The translations under genes were made by a program, and so were the position numbers. 64,000 nt of DNA, taken from the NCBI RefSeq assembly GCF_025725685.1, contig NZ_CP107008.1:3844001-3908000 (forward strand). The letters are read 5' to 3'. Numbering within the stretch: position 1 is the first letter of the stretch; every line of letters starts with the position of its first letter. Source of the DNA: Halomonas sp. M4R1S46. GTDB taxonomy: Bacteria; Pseudomonadota; Gammaproteobacteria; Pseudomonadales; Halomonadaceae. The notes beneath the pieces are model-generated. The model was given only the letters and a program-made list of their open reading frames with translations. It did not search any database and had not been told where the DNA came from. Positions 27,981 to 36,400 of this stretch are shown piece after piece.

Positions 27981-27993
27981 AACTATTGTTTCA
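27981..27993 (+). promoter_or_regulatory. Upstream element shared by the two 76-residue paralogues (copy 1)
   Basis: AACTATTGTTTCA, 32 nt before the ATG at 28025, matches AACTATCTTTTCA at 28628-28640 (11 of 13) at nearly the same distance from the second paralogue. It lies in an AT-rich stretch unlike the surrounding genome. Confidence 0.4.
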
Positions 27994-28024
27994 TGAAATT
28001 ACAATGGCCGCTGAGGGATGGTGG

Positions 28025-28255
28025 ATGCACAGGCCGGCTGCCGAGACACGAATGTCAGCGGATGATCTCGAGGCGTTCGATCATCGAGCCTTCGACGTGA
28101 TTGGGGCGACGCCCCGTCACAAGCATGATCCCCGCGCGGGGATCTATGTCGTCTTGAAGGAGGAGTCCCCCTACGCCAGCCGGCTGCTGGTCGAGGTGGA
28201 CGATCCCGACTGCCTGATCGCCCTCTCTGAGCTCAGGCGCCGCCTGGACCTGTAG
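28025..28255 (+). CDS. Small protein of unknown family, paralogue A (76 aa)
   Basis: Not recognised. The 76 residues start MHRPAAETRMSADDLEAFDH and contain AFDVIGATPR, GIYVVLKEESPYASRLLVEV and DDPDCLIALSELRRRLDL. It has no signal peptide or membrane span. It looks like a small alpha/beta cytosolic protein with a beta hairpin (YVVLKE.. RLLVEVDD) and a C-terminal basic helix. ATG 28025 is chosen because it aligns exactly with the start of the second copy at 28669; both are then 76 residues and 44 positions are identical by eye. GAGG/GGTGG precedes the ATG closely. It lies in a scar region with a recombinase remnant. Confidence 0.65.
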   Translation: MHRPAAETRMSADDLEAFDHRAFDVIGATPRHKHDPRAGIYVVLKEESPYASRLLVEVDDPDCLIALSELRRRLDL

Positions 28256-28668
28256 TCTCTCCGGCCAATGGGAGGAGGCATGCCGAGCACTAGCCCTATC
28301 CGTCTCTCGGCGGGGTGAAGACACCCTGTCGAATGCCACCGGGACAAGAGGACCCTAACTCATTTTTCTGGTAAATGGTCAGGCGTTTTTCCGAGGATTC
28401 TCCCGACAAATGATCCGGCAGCGACTGATAAAAAGCATGCCCCTACGGGACCTCTACAGGGCGGATTGCCCAATGCTTTCGTCGCGAACATAAGCCGGAA
28501 AAACGTTGTCCAATTGTCACGGTGATCAAGGAGTTGCCCACCACGATGCTGGACGTGCCTGTTGCTCTTGCTCCGTCGTGACCCACACCCGAGACATGCC
28601 ATCAGCGGCGCCGTTTACAAAAACACAAACTATCTTTTCAATTGGTTGAACTAACAGAAGCGCCGCCC
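28256..28668. other. 413-bp spacer between the paralogues, no gene supported
   Basis: Clearly less GC-rich than the chromosome around it. Short open frames on both strands do not resemble known proteins. The only item noted is the copy-2 upstream element AACTATCTTTTCA at 28628-28640. It may be decayed mobile-element DNA. Confidence 0.5.
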
Positions 28669-28899
28669 ATGCAGAAGCCAGCCTCCGAGAGGTATATCTC
28701 GGTTGAAGACCTCGATGGCATCGATCACCTGGCCTTTGACGTGATCGGTGTCATCCCCCGCAACCAGCGAGATCCTCGCTACGGACTCTATGTCGTCCTG
28801 AAAGAGAAACCGCCCTTTGCCACCCGGCTGCTGATCGAGGTCGACGATCCGGATAACAAGCACGTCCTCGCCCACCTGAGGCGCTACCTCAAGCTGTAG
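28669..28899 (+). CDS. Small protein of unknown family, paralogue B (76 aa)
   Basis: Not recognised. It starts MQKPASERYISVEDLDGIDH and shares with paralogue A the core FDVIG-x2-PR, DPR-x-G-x-YVVLKE and RLL-x-EVDDPD, and a C-terminal L-x2-LRR-x-L-x-L. About 58 percent identity over exactly 76 residues without gaps, with most changes conservative (V/I, D/E, R/K, F/Y), shows both copies were kept under selection after duplication. Only 60-odd bases separate its stop from the readable part of the recombinase remnant. Function is unknown; it may be a cargo gene of the lost element. Confidence 0.65.
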   Translation: MQKPASERYISVEDLDGIDHLAFDVIGVIPRNQRDPRYGLYVVLKEKPPFATRLLIEVDDPDNKHVLAHLRRYLKL

Positions 28900-28922
28900 C
28901 CTCCCGGCACGCTCTCGTCGTT

Positions 28923-29234
28923 ATGCACGGGCCGTTCTCTGTCGCCCCCCGCCGGCGTCGAAAGATCGGCAAGCTGTTTGCCGAGTCCTGCAAGGCTCTT
29001 CATTCGGCTAGCCAGGAGACTCGCATAGATCTCCCCGAGGGGCAGCTGACCCAGGTACTTCGCCATACCTTCGCCAGCCAGTTCATGATGAACGGCGAGC
29101 AACATCCTGGTCCTTCAGCGCATCCTGGGCCATCAGTCGATCACCATGACCATGCGCTATGCCCACTTCGCCCCGGACATCTCGAAGATGCGACAAAGCT
29201 GAACCCGGCTGTCACACTGCTGCAAGAATCCTGA
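28923..29234 (+). pseudogene. Tyrosine-recombinase (phage-type integrase) C-terminal remnant with two frameshifts
   Basis: Frame 1 reads GKLFAESCKALHSASQETRI and LTQVLRHTFASQFMMNG, containing the first catalytic Arg-x2-His of tyrosine recombinases. At about 29095 the frame shifts (one extra base) and continues in another frame as NILVLQRILGHQSITMTMRY then AHFAPD, with the His-x2-Arg-like GHQ and the catalytic Tyr region. At about 29177 one base is lost and frame 1 resumes with GHLEDATKLNP, the usual end of this integrase group. The N-terminal two thirds are absent. It is inactive, and lies 200 bp from three tRNA genes, a typical integration target. Confidence 0.85.
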
Positions 29235-29308
29235 GCAATGATAAGGGTGCTATTGACGCAAGCAATGGCAGCACTCTGAGAGGTTCCCGACTAGGAGCAT
29301 TTGACAGG

Positions 29309-29335
29309 CCCGCCATATTGGCGGGTCCTTTTTTT
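29309..29335 (+). terminator. Intrinsic terminator after the recombinase remnant
   Basis: CCCGCC (29309-29314), loop ATATT, GGCGGG (29320-29325), then TCC and seven T residues (29329-29335). Confidence 0.8.
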
Positions 29336-29380
29336 GGCAGGCAGGTTGTCCACGCCCCATGGGTAGCCGTAGACAGACAC

Positions 29381-29403
29381 AAAAAAACCGCCTCGATGGG
29401 CGG
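29381..29403 (-). terminator. Intrinsic terminator of the tRNA array
   Basis: Read on the minus strand: a CCGCC/GGCGG stem (29388-29392, 29399-29403) with a 6-nt loop, followed by seven T residues (complement of 29381-29387), 43 nt downstream of tRNA-Thr. Confidence 0.75.
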
Positions 29404-29445
29404 CTTCTTATATACTGCAACTCGTTGTAAATCCCGATGTTTCGA

Positions 29446-29521
<76 letters not shown>

Positions 29522-29568
29522 TCGGGACCGACTGCGGGTCGAGATGCAGAACGGAAACGGGGTTGACG

Positions 29569-29643
29569 TGGCTGGGGTAGCAGGATTCGAACCTGCGCAT
29601 GCCGATACCAAAAACCGGTGCCTTACCGCTTGGCTATACCCCA
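29569..29643 (-). tRNA. tRNA-Gln (anticodon UUG)
   Basis: 75 nt with encoded CCA. Starts TGGGGTATAGCCAAGCGGTA; anticodon loop TTTTGGT gives UUG; T-arm GGTTCGAATCC. Very like gammaproteobacterial tRNA-Gln. Confidence 0.95.
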
Positions 29644-29649
29644 GCATTG

Positions 29650-29725
29650 TGGTGGCCAGAGACGGAATCGAACCGCCGACACGGGGATTTTCAATCCCCT
29701 GCTCTACCAACTGAGCTATCTGGCC
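29650..29725 (-). tRNA. tRNA-Phe (anticodon GAA)
   Basis: 76 nt with encoded CCA. Acceptor GGCCAGA/TCTGGCC, anticodon stem GGGGA/TCCCC around TTGAAAA, T-arm GGTTCGATTCC. First of three tRNAs in this array. Confidence 0.96.
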
Positions 29726-29818
29726 CTCGCCAACGGTGCGTATTAAACCCCACCGGCCCGCTCGCGTCAACCCTTTCCGTTTCAAAAAGATGGCGGCGCC
29801 AGTGGGATCCTCCAGCGG

Positions 29819-30091
29819 TCACGATTCGGGGGGAACATAGCCCTCGGCCTGGTCGGTTTCCTCGTTGTCGAGGAAGCGCTCCAGCTGTTCCATCAGGTAT
29901 TCCCGGGCGGAGGGCTCGAGCATGTTGAGGTGCTTCTCGTTGATCAGGCGGGTCTGCAGCGCCTGCCACTCCTCCCAGGCCTTCTTCGAGACGCTGGCCT
30001 GGATCTCCTGGCCCTTCTTGCCGGGTAGCGGCGGGAACGGCAGGGCTTCCAGCTCCTGCTGGTACTTGCGGCAGAAAACGGTCTGGCTCAT
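29819..30091 (-). CDS. yggX: Probable Fe(2+)-trafficking protein YggX
   Basis: A 90-residue cytosolic protein that protects iron-sulfur clusters from oxidative damage. The start MSQTVFCRKYQQELEALPFP contains the conserved Cys7 and the family pattern F-C-x-K/R-Y; it continues PGKKGQEIQASVSKKAWEEW and LINEKHLNMLEPSAREYL. The size is normal. It starts 3 nt after the mutY stop, the same pairing as in E. coli, so an Fe-S enzyme and its protector are co-expressed. Confidence 0.96.
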   Translation of the reverse strand: MSQTVFCRKYQQELEALPFPPLPGKKGQEIQASVSKKAWEEWQALQTRLINEKHLNMLEPSAREYLMEQLERFLDNEETDQAEGYVPPES

Positions 30092-30094
30092 CGG

Positions 30095-31207
30095 TCACTT
30101 CTCCTGGACATCGGAACGGGGATTCTCGGGTGCGGACAGGGTGAAGGGCCGCAGCGACTCCAGCAAGCCCTTCACCGGGGCGGCCAGGCCGATGCTGTCC
30201 GGCGCCTCGGGGTCGAACCAGCGCCGGCCCTCGCCCACGGCGTCGAGCCGCGTCACCCGGGCCGGCCGCGGGGTGATCTCGAGGCGGAAGTGGCTGAACA
30301 CGTGGGTGAACGGCGACCAGGCGGCGTCGAGCTCGGCCCGGGGCGCATGCTGGTCGAGCCAGCCCTGCAGGCCCGCCTCGTCCTCGAACTGAGGCAGGCT
30401 CCAGAGCCCGCCCCACAGCCCGCTGGAGGGGCGCTGCTCGAGCAGCACCCGCCCCTGGTCATCCTGGAGCACCAGCATGGCGGCGTGGCGCGTGGGCAGC
30501 GCCTTCCTGGGCTTGGGCTCGGGGAAGCAGCGCTCCTCGCCGCGGGCATGGGCCAGGCAGGCGTCGTTGAAGGGGCAGGCCGCGCAATCGGGACGGCCGC
30601 GGCTGCACAGCGTCGCGCCCAGGTCCATCATCGCCTGGGTGAAATCCACCAGCCGCTCACGTGGGGTGTAGTGCTCGGCCAACGCCCACAGGCGGCGCTC
30701 CACGGCCGGCCGCCCCGGCCAGCCCTCCACGGCATGCAGGCGAGTGAGCACTCGCTTGACGTTGCCGTCGAGGATCACCGCGCGCTGGCCGGTGCTCTGG
30801 GCGATGATCGCCCCGGCGGTGGAGGGGCCGATACCCGGCAGCGCGGCCATGGCCTCGAGGCTGTCTACCGGGAAGGCGCCGCCGTGCTCGGCCACCACCG
30901 TGCGTGCCGCCTTGTGCAGGTTGCGCCCACGAGCGTAGTAGCCGAGCCCGGTCCACAGGTGCAGCACCTCGTCCCGGGAGGCCGCCGCCAGGGCCTGCAC
31001 GTCCGGGAAGCGCGCCATGAAGCGCTCGAAGTAGGGAATCACGGTGGCCACCTGGGTCTGCTGCAGCATGATCTCCGAGACCCACACCCGGTAGGGCGTG
31101 CGGTCCTGCTGCCAGGGCAGGTCATGGCGGCCGTGGAGCTCGAACCAGTCGAGCAGGCGCCGCTGGAAGGTCTGGGGGGCGAGGATGGCGGGCGGATGAT
31201 CCGTCAT
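30095..31207 (-). CDS. mutY: A/G-specific adenine DNA glycosylase
   Basis: Removes adenine mispaired with 8-oxoguanine. The 370-residue enzyme has the catalytic Glu in SEIMLQQTQVATV, the helix-hairpin-helix LPGIGPSTAGAI, catalytic Asp in VILDGNVKRVL, and the 4Fe-4S ligands C-x6-C-x2-C-x5-C in CSRGRPDCAACPFNDAC. The C-terminal NUDIX-like 8-oxoG recognition domain (about 235-360) shows VLLEQRPSSGLWGGLWSLP. An intrinsic terminator of the AsmA gene precedes it, so it should have its own promoter within about 20 bp of a very short leader, or depend on readthrough. Confidence 0.96.
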   Translation of the reverse strand: MTDHPPAILAPQTFQRRLLDWFELHGRHDLPWQQDRTPYRVWVSEIMLQQTQVATVIPYFERFMARFPDVQALAAASRDEVLHLWTGLGYYARGRNLHKAARTVVAEHGGAFPVDSLEAMAALPGIGPSTAGAIIAQSTGQRAVILDGNVKRVLTRLHAVEGWPGRPAVERRLWALAEHYTPRERLVDFTQAMMDLGATLCSRGRPDCAACPFNDACLAHARGEERCFPEPKPRKALPTRHAAMLVLQDDQGRVLLEQRPSSGLWGGLWSLPQFEDEAGLQGWLDQHAPRAELDAAWSPFTHVFSHFRLEITPRPARVTRLDAVGEGRRWFDPEAPDSIGLAAPVKGLLESLRPFTLSAPENPRSDVQEK

Positions 31208-31224
31208 GGGGCGATCTCGACACG

Positions 31225-31252
31225 AAAAAAAGCGCCGACGGAACGTCGGCGC
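31225..31252 (-). terminator. Intrinsic terminator after the AsmA-family gene
   Basis: Nine-bp perfect stem (31232-31240, 31244-31252) with a 3-nt loop and seven T residues on the minus strand (complement of 31225-31231). It separates the AsmA gene from mutY. Confidence 0.9.
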
Positions 31253-31272
31253 AGGACTGGCTTACTAGCTGC

Positions 31273-33621
31273 TCACTTGAACAGACCCTCGAGGGTGTCG
31301 CGAAGTTCACTGCCGGAGCCCTCGCCGAGGCGCTCGTCGAGTTCCTTCACGGCGTCGTCGAGGCGCTTCTCGACCTCCTCGCCGGCCCGCTGGCTGGCCT
31401 CCCGGCGCAGCAGCCCGGCCAGGGTATCCTGGAAGGCCTCGCGGTCGAAGCGGCACCACTCGCTGCTGTCGCCGCCGAGCTGGCCCTCGCAGCGCACCGG
31501 GAAGGGCACGTCGACCAGCCGCGGGTTCACCTCGCAGGCGGCATCCACGGAATCGGTGAAGCGGGCGGCGGCCTTGAGGTCGAACTGTTCGCTGGCGAGA
31601 TCCAGCTGGCCCTCGCCATCCAGGGCGACCCCGGGGATGGTCACCAGCAGGTCGTCGCTCTCGGCCACGCCCTCACGGATCCGGAAGCTGGCCTCGGCGC
31701 GCTCGAACTCGGTGTCCGCGCGCCACTCGCGGCTCGGGGTCTCGCCTTCCAGGCGGGCCGCGGCGGTACACAGCTCACGGGAGACGTTGACGCCGGCGAT
31801 GCTGCCCTCGGCCACCCGGGTGGCCAGCCGGCCGCCCAGGGCGCGTTTGAGCTCGGCCACGCTGTTGCCGCGGCTCTCGAGCTCGCCCTCGCCCTGCAGG
31901 CGGCCGCGCAGCGGGGCGGGCTCGCTGCTCAGGCTATCCAGCAGCGAGCCCAGGCGGACGTTCTCCACCCGCGGCGTCAGCCGCCAGTGCAGGGGCATCT
32001 CGCGCGCGTCGAGCTCGCCGCTGGCGGCGAGGTTGCCGTCGTGGAAGTCCGACTCGAAGGCCGCCAGCCGGTGGCGACCATCGCTTCCCTGGAGGGTCAG
32101 CTCGACGTTCTCGAAGGTCTGCTCCATGAACGTGAGCCGGCCGAGCACCAGGTGGGCGTCGAGGACAAGCTCGCCCAACCACTCGGCGGGCACCAGGCCA
32201 CCGGTCTCCTCCTGGGCGGCGGCGCTCTGGATGAGCGCCCTCCCGGAGGCGGTCATCGGCGGGCCGTTGGTGGGCGGCAGGTAATCGTCCAGGTTCAGGC
32301 TGTCGCCCTTGAGGTCGGCCGCGAGGCGGGAGCCGTCGAAGCGCCCGGCCAGGTGCCCGTTGAAGGTGCCGCCGTCGAGGCTCAGCGTCAGGTCGTCGAG
32401 GGCGAGGCTCTCCAGGTCGCCCTCGACCGAGCTGGCCAGGGCCACCTCGCTCAGCGCCTGGTTGCTGGCCGTGGTCGGCATCGCCTGGAAGCGGATCAGC
32501 CAGGGCCGCAGCGACAACGAGGCCAGACGCAGCTGGCCCTCGTAGCTGGGTGTCTGGCGCAGCTCGTTGATGGCCAGGTTGCCGCTGGCCTCGAGGCCGT
32601 CGGGGCCGGTCAGCTCCATCTCCCGCAGCCGGGCGGTGTCCTGCTGCAGGTTGGCGTCGAGCTGGAAGGCCAGGGTCAGCGGCAGGCGCTTCTCGCCGAG
32701 GCGCGGGTGGAGCAGGCTGAGTTCCAGCTGGCTGCCGCTCGACTTGATCTGCCCGCCGGCGAGATCCAGCACCAGTTCCTTGGCGCTGAGCCGGCCCTCC
32801 TGGGCCTCCTCTTCCTCCTCGTCGCTCGCAAGACGGGTGGTGGTGTCCAGCTTCAGGTCGCTCAGCACGTGGCGGCCCTCGGCCAGCCCCAGGTTGACCC
32901 GGGTCTCGAGCTCGACCTGGCTGACCAGTCCGGCGGCGCCCTCGGCCTGGGCCTCGGCGCCGTTCTCCACCGCCACCTGCAGGCTCGCGCTGAGCGGGAA
33001 GGGACTGTCGGGATTGACGTTGCTGCCGGAGATGTCGACCTGCTCGAAGGCCAGCTCGCGACCGGCCTGGGCATCCCGATAGCGCACCCGGCCGTCGCGA
33101 ACCTGCACGCTGGCGATGTTGAGCGCCACGGCCAGGCCGCCGCTGTCATCCGGGTTGGGGCCGGCACTGGCCGGCGCCAGCACGGCCTCGGCCTCCTCGC
33201 CGCGCTCCTCGAGATGCTCGATCAGCGTCTCCCAGTTGCCGCGCCCCTCGGCATCGCGCTCCAGGTGGAAGGCCAGGCCGTCCAGGGTCAGGCCATCGAT
33301 GGCGATCTTGCCGCGCAGCAGCGGCGCCAGGGCCAGGCTGACCTCGGCATGGTCGAAGGCGGCGAAGGGCGTATCGTCGGCAGGCTGGGAGGGCAGGCGG
33401 GCCTCGGCGGACTCGACGCTGACCCCCAGGCGGGGATAGAAGGACCATGCCAGCGGGCCCTCCAGCTCCAGCTCGAGGCCGCTGTGTTGCCGTACCACGT
33501 CGACGAGGCGCGGCTTGAGATCCTCGGGGTCGAAGAAGGTCGTCACGAAGACAACGGCTCCCACCATGACCAGCCCGAGCACACCGATGGCGGCCAGCAG
33601 GGTTCGCAAGATTCGCTTCAT
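31273..33621 (-). CDS. AsmA-family envelope protein
   Basis: A 782-residue protein with one N-terminal membrane anchor (LLAAIGVLGLVMVGAVVFVT, residues about 8-28) and a long periplasmic part rich in beta strands, as in AsmA/TamB/YhdP-like proteins that bridge phospholipid transport to the outer membrane. The AsmA N-terminal domain shows FDPEDLKPRLVDVVRQHSGL then LEGPLAWSFYPRLGVSVESA and LLRGKIAIDGLTLDGL; the C-terminal AsmA_2 part has ALGGRLATRVAEGSIAGVNV. An acidic run DEEEEEAQ lies near residue 265. Its start overlaps the stop of the GNAT gene upstream by 4 nt. Confidence 0.9.
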   Translation of the reverse strand: MKRILRTLLAAIGVLGLVMVGAVVFVTTFFDPEDLKPRLVDVVRQHSGLELELEGPLAWSFYPRLGVSVESAEARLPSQPADDTPFAAFDHAEVSLALAPLLRGKIAIDGLTLDGLAFHLERDAEGRGNWETLIEHLEERGEEAEAVLAPASAGPNPDDSGGLAVALNIASVQVRDGRVRYRDAQAGRELAFEQVDISGSNVNPDSPFPLSASLQVAVENGAEAQAEGAAGLVSQVELETRVNLGLAEGRHVLSDLKLDTTTRLASDEEEEEAQEGRLSAKELVLDLAGGQIKSSGSQLELSLLHPRLGEKRLPLTLAFQLDANLQQDTARLREMELTGPDGLEASGNLAINELRQTPSYEGQLRLASLSLRPWLIRFQAMPTTASNQALSEVALASSVEGDLESLALDDLTLSLDGGTFNGHLAGRFDGSRLAADLKGDSLNLDDYLPPTNGPPMTASGRALIQSAAAQEETGGLVPAEWLGELVLDAHLVLGRLTFMEQTFENVELTLQGSDGRHRLAAFESDFHDGNLAASGELDAREMPLHWRLTPRVENVRLGSLLDSLSSEPAPLRGRLQGEGELESRGNSVAELKRALGGRLATRVAEGSIAGVNVSRELCTAAARLEGETPSREWRADTEFERAEASFRIREGVAESDDLLVTIPGVALDGEGQLDLASEQFDLKAAARFTDSVDAACEVNPRLVDVPFPVRCEGQLGGDSSEWCRFDREAFQDTLAGLLRREASQRAGEEVEKRLDDAVKELDERLGEGSGSELRDTLEGLFK

Positions 33622-34070
33622 TGCCCGGCTCCTTTGGGCGACAGATCCAGTTCGAAGTAGTCACCGGTCTTGGTCAACCGGTAGCCGAGACGGCTCAGCA
33701 GCAGCTGGTCGGCCATGGGCAGTCGGGGATTGGCCACGCACAGCCGCCGCCCCTCGGCATGGGCGGCCTCGCCGGTCAGGGTCAGCAGGCGCGTGCCCAC
33801 GCCCCGGCGACGAGTGGTCTTGCGCACGCACAGGTGCGAGAGCCACCAGGCCTCCTGGTCACGCTGCACCGCCAGGGCGCCCAGCAGGCGGTCATTGAAG
33901 CGGGCACAGCAGAAGAAGCGACCCGCCGCCAGGTGGCGGCAGATGAAGTCCTTCGGGGGGAGCGGCAAACGCTCGGGAGGGGCGTCGGCGTAGATGCGCA
34001 GCAGGTCCTGCTGCACCTGGGCATCCGCCTCCCAGACCGCCTGGTCGACTCGGTGGAGCGTTACCGGCAT
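33618..34070 (-). CDS. GNAT-family protein resembling PanZ/PanM acetyl-CoA sensor
   Basis: A 150-residue N-acetyltransferase-fold protein. The acetyl-CoA loop is RRRGVGTRLL in the context VRKTTRRRGVG, and ARFNDRLLGALAV and DLLRIYADAPPE match PanZ, the protein that activates maturation of aspartate decarboxylase PanD in enterobacteria. That resemblance is based on reading, not alignment, and panD is not nearby. ATG 34070 with GGGAG eight bases upstream is chosen. A typical acetyltransferase role remains possible. Its stop overlaps the AsmA-gene start (ATGA), so they share a transcript. Confidence 0.75.
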   Translation of the reverse strand: MPVTLHRVDQAVWEADAQVQQDLLRIYADAPPERLPLPPKDFICRHLAAGRFFCCARFNDRLLGALAVQRDQEAWWLSHLCVRKTTRRRGVGTRLLTLTGEAAHAEGRRLCVANPRLPMADQLLLSRLGYRLTKTGDYFELDLSPKGAGQ

Positions 34071-34150
34071 GCGAGATTCTCCCTGAGGGGTGGCCGTTGC
34101 CGCCACCGCTGAAGTGGCAGGCATTGTAGCGGATGGGGGCGGCGTTTCAC

Positions 34151-34156
34151 TATAAT
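34151..34156 (+). promoter_or_regulatory. Consensus -10 box of the his transcript
   Basis: A perfect TATAAT lies 110 bp before hisB in the divergent region with the GNAT gene. No good -35 is found at 16-18 bp; TTGTAG at 34124 is 21 bp away. Confidence 0.45.
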
Positions 34157-34265
34157 GGCTGTCCTGCGACGGCAGGCACATCCCTGCATTCTAGGCTCCG
34201 GACGGCGCCCGGCGTCAGGGAGCCCGCCCTCACCCCGAAAAGCGCCCAGGCGCTGGAGACCCGAC

Positions 34266-34859
34266 ATGTCCGAGCGTATCGCCACGGTCACCCGCGACAC
34301 CAAGGAAACCCAGATCACCGTCACCGTGAACCTCGACGGCGAGGGCCGGCTGACCTGCGAGACCGGCGTGCCCTTCCTCGACCACATGCTCGACCAGGTG
34401 GCCCGCCACGGCCTGATCGACCTGGACATCAAGGCGGTGGGCGACCTGCATATCGACGACCACCACACCGTCGAGGATCTCGGCATCACCCTGGGTCAGG
34501 CCTTCGACCAGGCGATAGGCGACAAGTGCGGCATCTACCGCTACGGCCATGCCTATGTGCCCCTCGACGAGGCGCTGTCCCGGGTCGTGGTAGACTTCTC
34601 GGGTCGCCCGGGCCTGTTCATGGACGTCGAGTTCACCCGCGCCAGCATCGGCCGTCTGGATACCCAGCTGTTCTGGGAGTTCTTCCAGGGCTTCGTCAAC
34701 CATGCCCGGGTCACGCTGCATATCGACAACCTGAAGGGCTTCAACGCCCACCATCAGGCGGAAACCATCTTCAAGGCCTTCGGCCGGGCGCTGCGCATGG
34801 CCGTCGCCGAAGACCCGCGCATGGCCGGCCAGATGCCGTCCACCAAGGGCAGCCTGTGA
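34266..34859 (+). CDS. hisB: Imidazoleglycerol-phosphate dehydratase
   Basis: Sixth step of histidine synthesis. The 197-residue monofunctional enzyme (no phosphatase fusion, unlike E. coli HisB) carries the manganese-binding motifs PFLDHMLDQVARHG, DDHHTVEDLG and NAHHQAETIFKAFGRAL. ATG 34266 has GGAGA seven bases upstream. First gene of hisB-hisH-hisA-hisF. Confidence 0.97.
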   Translation: MSERIATVTRDTKETQITVTVNLDGEGRLTCETGVPFLDHMLDQVARHGLIDLDIKAVGDLHIDDHHTVEDLGITLGQAFDQAIGDKCGIYRYGHAYVPLDEALSRVVVDFSGRPGLFMDVEFTRASIGRLDTQLFWEFFQGFVNHARVTLHIDNLKGFNAHHQAETIFKAFGRALRMAVAEDPRMAGQMPSTKGSL

Positions 34860-34887
34860 GACCGCCGACCGTTACGAGGAGCGCCCC

Positions 34888-35529
34888 ATGACCATTGCCG
34901 TCATCGACTACGGGATGGGCAACCTGCATTCCGTCGCCAAGGCACTGGAACATGTCACCCACGAGCATGTAGTGGTGACCCGCGACGCCCGCCGCATCCA
35001 TGGCGCCACCCGCTTGGTCCTGCCCGGCCAGGGCGCCATCCGCGACTGCATGGGCGAGCTCGAACGCACCGAGCTGCGCGGCCTGGTCCAGGAACTGCTC
35101 GACCAACAGTCCAAGCCGCTGCTGGGGATCTGCGTCGGCCAACAGATGCTGCACGACCACAGCGAGGAGAACGGCGGCATCGACTGCCTGGGCTTCATGG
35201 GCGGCGAGGTGCGCCGCTTCCCCGCCGACATGCGCGACGACCAGGGCCATCGCCTCAAGGTGCCGCACATGGGCTGGAACCTGGTCCGTCAGCACCACGA
35301 GCACCCTCTGTGGCAGGGCATCGACGACCAGGAGCACTTCTACTTCGTGCACAGCTACTACGTGGACGCCGCCGATGACACCCAGGTGTTCGGCACCACC
35401 GACTACGGGCGGGTCACGGCCCACGTGGCCACCGGCCGCGACGCCACCTTCGCCGTGCAGTTCCACCCGGAGAAGAGCTCCCGGGCCGGCCTGAAGCTGC
35501 TGGAAAACTTCGTACAGTGGATGCCCTGA
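34888..35529 (+). CDS. hisH: Imidazole glycerol phosphate synthase, glutamine amidotransferase subunit
   Basis: Supplies ammonia from glutamine to HisF. It has 213 residues, catalytic Cys in LLGICVGQQML, and His/Glu in AVQFHPEKSS; the N-terminus is MTIAVIDYGMGNLHSVAKAL. It has a GAGGAG ribosome site and lies 28 nt after hisB. It forms a complex with the HisF encoded two genes on. Confidence 0.97.
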   Translation: MTIAVIDYGMGNLHSVAKALEHVTHEHVVVTRDARRIHGATRLVLPGQGAIRDCMGELERTELRGLVQELLDQQSKPLLGICVGQQMLHDHSEENGGIDCLGFMGGEVRRFPADMRDDQGHRLKVPHMGWNLVRQHHEHPLWQGIDDQEHFYFVHSYYVDAADDTQVFGTTDYGRVTAHVATGRDATFAVQFHPEKSSRAGLKLLENFVQWMP

Positions 35530-35547
35530 ACGGCACCGCCGAGTGCC

Positions 35548-35631
35548 CGGGCGCCGCTCATCGCGCCCGTGACGACTTTCCAGGGCGCCCGCTGCCGCGC
35601 CCATGACAACAGGGCGCCTGCTGCCGCGCCC
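35548..35631 (+). repeat. Imperfect tandem repeat in the hisH-hisA spacer
   Basis: AGGGCGCC-[C/T]-GCTGCCGCGCCC occurs at 35582-35602 and 35611-35631 (29-bp period, one mismatch), with a weaker copy beginning near 35548. The GC-rich units could pair with one another in RNA; no protein is encoded. Confidence 0.7.
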
Positions 35632-35645
35632 CAAGAGGACTGGAC

Positions 35646-36398
<753 letters not shown>

Positions 36399-36400
36399 CC

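Noticed and set aside
28360..28602. 80-codon minus-strand frame in the spacer between the paralogues
   Set aside because: No motif, unusual composition, no ribosome site; treated as non-coding.
27500..28960. Search for a second copy of the tRNA-Thr 3' end as an att site
   Set aside because: No matching stretch was found by eye in the scar, so island borders cannot be set.
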